Source: CAYLUN01 sp964386865
Lineage (GTDB): Bacteria > Verrucomicrobiota > Kiritimatiellia > RFP12 > UBA1067
Direction: 5' to 3'
Assembly: GCA_964386865.1 (NCBI GenBank)
Contig: CAYLUN010000140.1
Span: 1 to 10,976, forward strand
Length of the DNA stretch: 10,976 nt
The notes below the pieces were generated by a model that searched no databases, was not told where the DNA came from, and was given only the letters and a program-made list of their open reading frames with translations. How positions within the stretch are numbered: the first letter of the stretch is position 1; the number at the start of each line of letters is the position of its first letter. Shown in pieces: positions 6,707 through 10,976 of the stretch. A program made the position numbers and the translations under genes.

Positions 6707-6802
6707 GGGTGCGATGCAACGAAGTAAAATCGCACCCGGTAATCGGTTGGTGACAGGGGTGGCGCGAGAAGGGCGCGTTTCAGATGAAAGCGTGTCGGAA
6801 GA

Positions 6803-6828
6803 CTGGGAGTGCGGGCGCCCCCGCCCGC
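6803..6828. repeat. REP-like 26-mer, left copy
   Basis: It begins CTGGGAGT and continues into a GC-only hairpin: GCGGGCG, a CCCC loop, then CGCCCGC. A GGAG-type tag next to a short hairpin is the layout of REP sequences acted on by RAYT (TnpA-REP) transposases. An exact inverted copy lies at 6909-6934, so the two form a BIME/REPIN-like pair 80 bp apart. Confidence 0.72.
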
Positions 6829-6908
6829 AACAACGTGGGTGACGCGACAGTCCGCAAGTGGTTGTTCCACGTTTGGCTGCGTGCCAGCCTTGCGCGCACG
6901 TTCGCTAG

Positions 6909-6934
6909 GCGGGCGGGGGCGCCCGCACTCCCAG
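6909..6934. repeat. REP-like 26-mer, inverted right copy
   Basis: Exact reverse complement of 6803-6828 over all 26 bases. Both lie inside the outer MITE-like element, roughly symmetric to its ends. Confidence 0.72.
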
Positions 6935-7000
6935 GCGCTCCGCACACGACACGCACGAACCTCGCACTCCCGCTGTCACCAACCGATTACGACTAAAGGC

Positions 7001-7039
7001 GTATAAAACAGCGGGGGCCCGCGTTGCCGCAGGCCCCCG
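7001..7039 (-). terminator. Intrinsic terminator of the secreted-protein gene
   Basis: On the minus strand an 8-bp stem (CGGGGGCC at 7032-7039 with its complement at 7012-7019) is extended by one mismatch and a 3-bp stem closing a four-base loop. CTGTTTTAT follows. It lies about 33 nt after the stop codon at 7072. A second small hairpin (TTGATC-AGGCC-GATCAA, 7051-7067) sits between stop codon and terminator. Confidence 0.78.
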
Positions 7040-7071
7040 TATGTCAATCCTTGATCAGGCCGATCAAACGC

Positions 7072-8559
7072 TTACTTGATCACGGCCTTGATGAAGTTGT
7101 TGCCAGCCATGTCGACTTCGATCGTCGCGGTCTGGTTCAGCTGGAGCGTGACGGTGAACTCCGTGCCGGCCGGCTCGGTCAGCAGGGTGTCCAGCGCGCT
7201 GGCGGTGTAGACCACCAGCGTGCCGTTGATCGTGTCGAAGTCGACGGCGTTGCCGGTCGAGCCGACGGTGATCGTCGCAATGCCGGTGTTGCTGTCAACC
7301 ACGATGTCCGTGATCACGAGTTCCGGGTTGGTGCCCGGGGCGAGGTTGCACAGGTAGTCGTCCAACATCGCGCCCGTGAGCGCGCTCGCGCTGAGGCTGT
7401 TGGCGATCGCCCATGTCGCGACCTTGTCGGCGGGATAACTGCCGCCGCCGAGGCCGGTGGCGATGCCGGTGCTGGTCGAGAAGGGCTGCACGTCGATGGT
7501 GATCGTCTGCTCGGACGTCGCGCTGACGATACCGGTGGAGACGTTGACCAGGGCGCCCGGAACAGGCAGGCCCACGTAGGTCGCGTCGCCCGTGCCGGTG
7601 ACCGAGGTGATCTCGTACCAGTCGTTCGCGTCGATCACGATCTCCGAGTCCTTGGCGACCGTGCCGCCCTTGGCGACCGGCGTTCCGCCCACGGTGACCG
7701 CGAACAGGCCGTCGTCGCCGATTGCCCAGTCGAGCGTCAGCATCACGGACGAGGCGAAGGTGAGCGTGACTTCGTCGGCGATAACCAGCTCGTCCACCAT
7801 GCCGGTGCCCTGGAAGGCGACGGCGCTGAGGGAGCCCTGGTTGGAGGCCGAGTAGAAGTAGGAGCCGGTCGAAGGCTCATAGTCCAAGCTCATGCCGTCG
7901 TCGTCCTCGATCAGCACGCCGTCCAGGTAGACCTGGAAGACTTTGTCGAGTTCCGCGTCAGGCATGTTGCTCAGCCGGATCGTCAGGCGGTACCACTGCT
8001 CCGGGTTGATCGCCACCGTGGTCGGCGTCGAAACGGGATTGTTCCCCGCGCCTTCAACACCGTGGAAGATGCAGAGGTTGGAGTGGACGTTCACGAACAC
8101 CGCCGCCTTGACGCTCGAGTCCAAGATCGACGGGTCATCCTCGCTCGGGGTGAACTTGATCAGCGTGTCGACGTAGATGGGCGAGGCGTCCGAGAACGGC
8201 AAGGACGAGCCAGCCGTGCGCATCAGGGTCTGCCCTTCGGTCTCAAGGTTGAGCACGAGGTTGGAGACCGCGCCCGCCATCGGGCGGGGAGATGCCGCAT
8301 AGCCTTGGTTGACCACGTCTGCGTTGACGATCTTCGACGCGTCGCCGTCAGCCGTGAACCAGTTTGTCACCAAGGGAAGGCCGAAGCCGTTATTCGTGGC
8401 CTTGTAGAAGACGATCGGCATCCCGTTCGTGGCGGGGAATGCGTCAATCACGTCGTTCTCGAACGAGTCTCCGAGGTGTGTGGCGGCCGTTGCGCTCAAC
8501 GCGCAAACGCCCGCGCACAGCAGCGCGAACTGAAGCATACGCTTTGAAGTCAGGTTCAT
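7072..8559 (-). CDS. Secreted protein with LamG/concanavalin-like N-terminal half, function unknown
   Basis: 495 residues. The N-terminus is a Sec signal peptide: a basic MNLTSKR, a hydrophobic core (about 8-22) and a small-residue cleavage region ATAA near 24-27. Residues about 28-265 look like a concanavalin/LamG-type beta sandwich: SFEND near the start, WYRLTIRLS (189-197), VFQVYLDGVLI (207-217) and GTGMVDELVIAD (251-262) are typical strands. Residues 275-360 are a further beta-rich region. Residues 365-495 form a Thr/Val-rich C-terminal region ending in NNFIKAVIK, a short conserved-looking tail. The ATG at 8559 has GGAGG about 9 nt upstream. The gene has its own promoter region and terminator, so it is not part of the pseudopilin operon. 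LamG-like domains often bind glycans or surface proteins; that role is inference only. It could be an exported or surface-attached protein. Confidence 0.85.
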   Translation of the reverse strand: MNLTSKRMLQFALLCAGVCALSATAATHLGDSFENDVIDAFPATNGMPIVFYKATNNGFGLPLVTNWFTADGDASKIVNADVVNQGYAASPRPMAGAVSNLVLNLETEGQTLMRTAGSSLPFSDASPIYVDTLIKFTPSEDDPSILDSSVKAAVFVNVHSNLCIFHGVEGAGNNPVSTPTTVAINPEQWYRLTIRLSNMPDAELDKVFQVYLDGVLIEDDDGMSLDYEPSTGSYFYSASNQGSLSAVAFQGTGMVDELVIADEVTLTFASSVMLTLDWAIGDDGLFAVTVGGTPVAKGGTVAKDSEIVIDANDWYEITSVTGTGDATYVGLPVPGALVNVSTGIVSATSEQTITIDVQPFSTSTGIATGLGGGSYPADKVATWAIANSLSASALTGAMLDDYLCNLAPGTNPELVITDIVVDSNTGIATITVGSTGNAVDFDTINGTLVVYTASALDTLLTEPAGTEFTVTLQLNQTATIEVDMAGNNFIKAVIK

Positions 8560-8683
8560 TAAAGAAACCCTCCGTTCAGTTGCTTGAACTTGTTAATCCT
8601 GCAAACATTCAAAATCCCGCCCGACGACAGAAAACACTCGTTTACCATGCCACCGGACAAGACCATTCTTTCGTTGTAGGCAT

Positions 8684-8713
8684 AGAATAAGCCAAAAGGC
8701 GGGCGCGTTGCAA
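8684..8713 (-). promoter_or_regulatory. Weak candidate promoter for the secreted-protein gene
   Basis: On the minus strand, TTGCAA (8708-8713) is followed after 18 nt by TATTCT (8684-8689), giving a start near 8677 and a leader of about 118 nt. Both boxes match consensus at four of six bases. It shares the 283-bp divergent intergenic region (8560-8842) with the rmuC start; I see nothing else there beyond short T runs. Confidence 0.33.
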
Positions 8714-8806
8714 GTGCGAAATGGGGCTTTTTTGAGGGCCGCTTCAGGCGAGGCCTTAGGGTGCGACTCAGCGTTTGGCTGATGGCCGTTTTTTTGCTGA
8801 CCGACC

Positions 8807-8836
8807 TTGTGCGGCAAGGGGGTTCTATGGAATAAT
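8807..8836 (+). promoter_or_regulatory. rmuC: Candidate promoter for rmuC, possibly giving a leaderless mRNA
   Basis: TTGTGC (8807-8812), an 18-nt spacer, then AATAAT (8831-8836). Transcription would begin about 7 nt downstream, at the GTG proposed as the start of rmuC. No ribosome-binding site precedes that GTG, which fits a leaderless message. Confidence 0.4.
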
Positions 8837-8842
8837 CCCCCT

Positions 8843-10219
8843 GTGACGTTGACCCCTGACACGCTCGTCCTTGGCGGACTGCTGGCTGCCGTCGCGGCCC
8901 TCCAGCTTCTGGCGCTGCTGCGCAAGCAGGCGTCGCAGGAGGACCTGCGCCGGCTGGACACGCTGCTGCGCGAGGAGTTCGGCCGCAGCCGGGAGGCCGC
9001 GGCCGCCGAGGCCCGCGCCCTGCGCGACGAGACCGCCCGCGCCCTGCGCGACCTCGGCGAGGTCTCGGGCCGCGGCGTCGGCCAGCTCGGCGAGGCCCAG
9101 CGCGAGCAGCTCCGGCTCTTCAGCGAGCGGCTGGAGGCCCTGACCCGCTCCCTCGCCGAAGGCGCGGCCCTCCAGCGCGCCGAGCTGGCCACCAGCCAGA
9201 CGCGCCTGTCCGAGTCCGTCAAAGGCCAGCTCGAGAGCATCCGCGCCTCGGTCTCCTGCGAGCTGGAGAAGGTGCGGGCCGAGAACGCCGCCAAGCTGGA
9301 GGAAATGCGCAAGACCGTGGACGAGAAGCTCCACGACACCTTAGAGAAGCGGCTCGGCGAAAGCTTCGCGCTGGTCAGCCGGCGGCTCGAGGACGTGGCC
9401 AAGGGCCTCGGCGAGATGCAGCAGCTCGCCGCCGGCGTCGGCGACCTGAAGAACGTCCTCACCAACGTCAAGAGCCGCGGCACCTGGGGCGAGTTCCAGC
9501 TCGGCGCCCTGCTGGCCGAGATCCTGACGCCCGACCAGTACGCCGCCAACGTCAAGACCAACCCCCGCTCGTCCGAGCTGGTCGAGTTCGCCGTCCGCCT
9601 GCCGGGCCGGAGCGACGAGACCGGCCCCGTCTGGCTGCCGATCGACGCGAAATTCCCCAAGGAGGACTACGAGCGGCTTCAGGCCGCCGCCGACCGGGCG
9701 GACAAAGAGGCGGTCGAACAGGCGCTCAAGGGCCTTGAGCGCCGTATCAAAGATTCAGCTAAGGATATACACGACAAATACTTAGCTCCACCCTATACCA
9801 CCGATTTCGGGATCCTCTTCTTGCCCACCGAAGGCCTGTACGCCGAGGTCTTGCGCCGCCCCGGGCTGGTGGACGAACTCCAGCGCACCTACCGCGTGAG
9901 CGTCGCGGGGCCCACCACCCTGACCGCCCTGCTGAACAGCCTCCAGATGGGGTTCCGCACCCTGGCCATCGAGAAGCGCAGCAGCGAGGTGTGGCGGGTG
10001 CTCGGCGCGGTCAAGAGCGAGTTCCTGAAGTTCGGCGAGGTGTTCGAGCGCGTGCAACGCAAGATCGAGGACGCCGACAAGATCCTCAAGAGCGCCGAGA
10101 TCCGAACCCGCGCCATGAACCGCAAGCTGCGGGCCGTGGAGGCCCTGCCCGAGGTCGAGGCGCTCCAGCAGCTCGACCTGGGGTCAGAGGCCGAGGAGGA
10201 GGAACACGAGCCGTCGTGA
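8843..10219 (+). CDS. rmuC: DNA recombination protein RmuC
   Basis: 458 residues. RmuC proteins limit DNA inversions and rearrangements and have a predicted restriction-endonuclease-like core. The N-terminus (about residues 8-26, LGGLLAAVAALQLLALL) is a membrane anchor. Residues about 30-205 are a long Glu/Arg/Ala-rich coiled coil. The RmuC domain follows: GTWGEFQLGALLAEIL from 213, WLPIDAKFP (264-272, with D268 and K270 as candidate active-site residues), KYLAPPYTTDFG, and FLPTEGLYAE near 325-335. The C-terminus is acidic. The start is uncertain: GTG at 8843 places the anchor near the N-terminus but lacks a ribosome-binding site, and TTG at 8807 is an in-frame alternative. A patch at about 9744-9805 uses AT-rich codons (TCA, ATA, TTA, GCT) unlike its surroundings. 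The DedA gene follows 14 nt later, probably co-transcribed. Confidence 0.94.
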   Translation: MTLTPDTLVLGGLLAAVAALQLLALLRKQASQEDLRRLDTLLREEFGRSREAAAAEARALRDETARALRDLGEVSGRGVGQLGEAQREQLRLFSERLEALTRSLAEGAALQRAELATSQTRLSESVKGQLESIRASVSCELEKVRAENAAKLEEMRKTVDEKLHDTLEKRLGESFALVSRRLEDVAKGLGEMQQLAAGVGDLKNVLTNVKSRGTWGEFQLGALLAEILTPDQYAANVKTNPRSSELVEFAVRLPGRSDETGPVWLPIDAKFPKEDYERLQAAADRADKEAVEQALKGLERRIKDSAKDIHDKYLAPPYTTDFGILFLPTEGLYAEVLRRPGLVDELQRTYRVSVAGPTTLTALLNSLQMGFRTLAIEKRSSEVWRVLGAVKSEFLKFGEVFERVQRKIEDADKILKSAEIRTRAMNRKLRAVEALPEVEALQQLDLGSEAEEEEHEPS

Positions 10220-10233
10220 ATCTGTAAGTTATT

Positions 10234-10830
10234 ATGGAAGAGACATTTGTACATCTATGCGAGCACCTCTCAAACCACCTTTGGCTTCAGGCCCTGCTGG
10301 TGGCTGCGGGCACCTGCTTCTTGGAGGACGCCGCCCGCTGCGGCGTGGGCCTGCTGGTGGCCGCCGGCCACGTCGGCTGGTGGCTGGCCTTCGTGTCGAT
10401 GACCGTCGGCGGGGTGATTGGCGACGTCGCGCTGTATGTGATCGGCCGCTACGCGACCGAGTTTCTGCTCCGCCGCCGCTGGGTGGACGCGTCACGCCTG
10501 ACCTGGATGGAGACGCACTTTCAGAGCCACGCCTTTAAGTCGGTCATCTTCGCGCGCTTCATCCCGGGCGCCCGCACCGTGGTCTACGCGGCCGCAGGAG
10601 CCATCCGCTACCCGCTGCCGCGCTTCACGGCCATGCTGGCTGTGGCGGCGGTGGTTCAGTCGCTGCTCTATTTGCAGGTGGCCGAGTTTGTCGGCGCCAA
10701 GATCCTGCCCTATCTGGGCAACATGCGGCTGCAGGTCGCGGTCTTCGTGGTGATCGTCCTGATCGTGGTGCTCACCCGCCACATCCTCGCGAGGCGGCGC
10801 AAGGCCCAGGCGCTTCCGGCTGACCTCTGA
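10234..10830 (+). CDS. DedA-family (VTT/SNARE-associated domain) membrane protein
   Basis: 198 residues. DedA proteins are inner-membrane proteins linked to lipid transport across the membrane and to envelope and proton-motive-force homeostasis. Family marks: FLED near residues 29-32 in the first re-entrant/helical segment, GGVIGDVALYVIGRY (59-73), and FARFIPGARTVVYAAAG from 106, whose arginines R108 and R114 keep the six-residue spacing of the essential arginine pair in E. coli YqjA. A final hydrophobic helix covers about 166-182, followed by a basic tail. The ATG at 10234 fits the family length, although no clear ribosome-binding site is seen, which suggests translation coupled to rmuC. The last four codons, including TGA, lie in the heptamer array. 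Confidence 0.92.
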   Translation: MEETFVHLCEHLSNHLWLQALLVAAGTCFLEDAARCGVGLLVAAGHVGWWLAFVSMTVGGVIGDVALYVIGRYATEFLLRRRWVDASRLTWMETHFQSHAFKSVIFARFIPGARTVVYAAAGAIRYPLPRFTAMLAVAAVVQSLLYLQVAEFVGAKILPYLGNMRLQVAVFVVIVLIVVLTRHILARRRKAQALPADL

Positions 10831-10976
10831 CCTCCGCCCTCCGCCCTCCGCCCTCCGCCCTCTGACCTCTGACCTCCGCCCTCTGACCTCTGACCTCTGA
10901 CCTCTGACCTCTGACCTCTGACCTCTGACCTCTGACCTCCGCCCTCTGACCTCTGACCTCTGACCTCTGACCTCTG
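10820..10976. repeat. Two-unit heptamer array
   Basis: Twenty-two complete 7-bp units and a partial one, running off the window end. Only two unit types occur: A = CTGACCT and B = CCGCCCT, differing at two positions that always change together. The order is 2A, 4B, 2A, 1B, 8A, 1B, 4A. The second A unit supplies the TGA stop of the DedA gene. Because seven is not a multiple of three, runs of A units put TGA in every plus-strand frame. Confidence 0.97.

Larger units (their letters stand above)
6506..6737. mobile_element. Inner 232-bp palindromic MITE-like element with 9-bp target duplication
   Basis: The ends are inverted repeats GGGTGCGATT (6506-6515 and, inverted, 6728-6737), flanked by the direct repeat GGTAATCGG at 6497-6505 and 6738-6746. 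The element is symmetric about 6621.5. A hairpin sits at each end (12-bp stem at 6508-6535; 9-bp stem at 6707-6737). Mirrored heptamer arrays follow (6536-6570 and 6672-6706), then a mirrored CAACGA-S-TTA block (6577-6586 and 6657-6666), and a 7-bp hairpin at the centre. It encodes no protein. The duplicated site is the last G of the outer element's target repeat plus the first eight bases of that element's left end, so it inserted after the outer element. Confidence 0.8.
6498..6990. mobile_element. Outer MITE-like element with 9-bp target duplication, split by a second element
   Basis: Perfect 18-bp inverted ends: GTAATCGGTTGGTGACAG at 6739-6756 and its reverse complement at 6973-6990. The first eight bases of the left end also occur at 6498-6505, because an inner element (6506-6737) has landed there and duplicated the site. 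Removing that insertion leaves a 252-bp element. It is flanked by the identical 9-bp direct repeat GACTAAAGG at 6489-6497 and 6991-6999, as expected for a target-site duplication. It holds no open gene but has an inverted pair of REP-like 26-mers. It was probably moved in trans by a DDE-type transposase making 9-bp duplications. No transposase is in the window. Confidence 0.82.

Noticed and set aside
6562..6945. 127-codon minus-strand open frame across the intergenic elements
   Set aside because: It is made of heptamer repeats and inverted repeats from two mobile elements; no ribosome-binding site or family match.
7024..8547. 507-codon plus-strand open frame opposite the secreted-protein gene
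   Set aside because: The translation is Arg/Val/Asp/Gly-rich with no motif; the minus-strand gene has a signal peptide, a good ribosome-binding site and a terminator.
8733..8800. Plus-strand terminator upstream of rmuC near the T7 run at 8790-8796
   Set aside because: Only a 3-bp GGC/GCC stem precedes the T run and no plus-strand gene lies upstream.
8593..9660. 355-codon open frame on the minus strand opposite rmuC
   Set aside because: Ser/Arg-rich composition without recognisable motifs; rmuC on the other strand is clear.
10820..10976. CRISPR array
   Set aside because: The units are 7 bp and directly adjacent, with no spacers and no cas genes nearby.

Overview
The window is GC-rich bacterial DNA carrying ten protein genes. 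Its features are a long run of prepilin-like genes, a secreted beta-rich protein ending in a short hydrophobic/basic tail, and heptameric tandem repeats of changing sequence at gene borders. Together these suggest the PVC superphylum (Planctomycetota, Verrucomicrobiota, Kiritimatiellota), perhaps Kiritimatiellota. That placement is inference from style; there is no rRNA or other marker gene here.

Bases 1-6477, minus strand: a compact operon read right to left. A good sigma70-type promoter (6448-6477) drives a GspF/PilC inner-membrane platform gene (5013-6326). Seven consecutive genes follow, each with a type IV prepilin N-terminus (G or A, then F, with glutamate at +5): 3921-4994, 3193-3849, 2601-3146, 1734-2582, 1178-1672, 526-1161 and 17-520. 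Spacings are 5-71 nt. Three have clear GspG-like C-terminal halves, and one resembles GspH, one GspI and one GspJ. No ATPase, secretin, prepilin peptidase or K-like pseudopilin lies in the window, so those parts must be encoded elsewhere. The operon should build a type II secretion-like or type IV pilus-like pseudopilus.

Bases 6478-7071: no gene. The stretch is explained by two nested palindromic non-coding elements. An outer one (6498-6990, 18-bp inverted ends, flanked by the 9-bp direct repeat GACTAAAGG) has been interrupted near its left end by an inner 232-bp palindrome (6506-6737, 10-bp inverted ends, flanked by the 9-bp direct repeat GGTAATCGG). The outer element carries an inverted pair of REP-like 26-mers and the inner one carries mirrored heptamer arrays. 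A strong intrinsic terminator (about 7001-7039) follows and ends the next gene.

Bases 7072-8559, minus strand: a 495-residue secreted protein with a LamG/concanavalin-like N-terminal half and unknown function. Bases 8560-8842 are a divergent promoter region.

Bases 8843-10830, plus strand: rmuC (coiled-coil, nuclease-like DNA recombination protein), possibly with a leaderless start, then a DedA-family membrane protein 14 nt downstream. The DedA stop codon lies inside a heptamer array (10820-10976) made of only two unit types that runs off the window end.

Most worth a second look: the nested MITE-like insertions with intact target duplications; the 7-/8-mer repeats that share a composition rule across loci; and the heptamer array inside the leader of the last pseudopilin gene, where a change in copy number would shift the reading frame.
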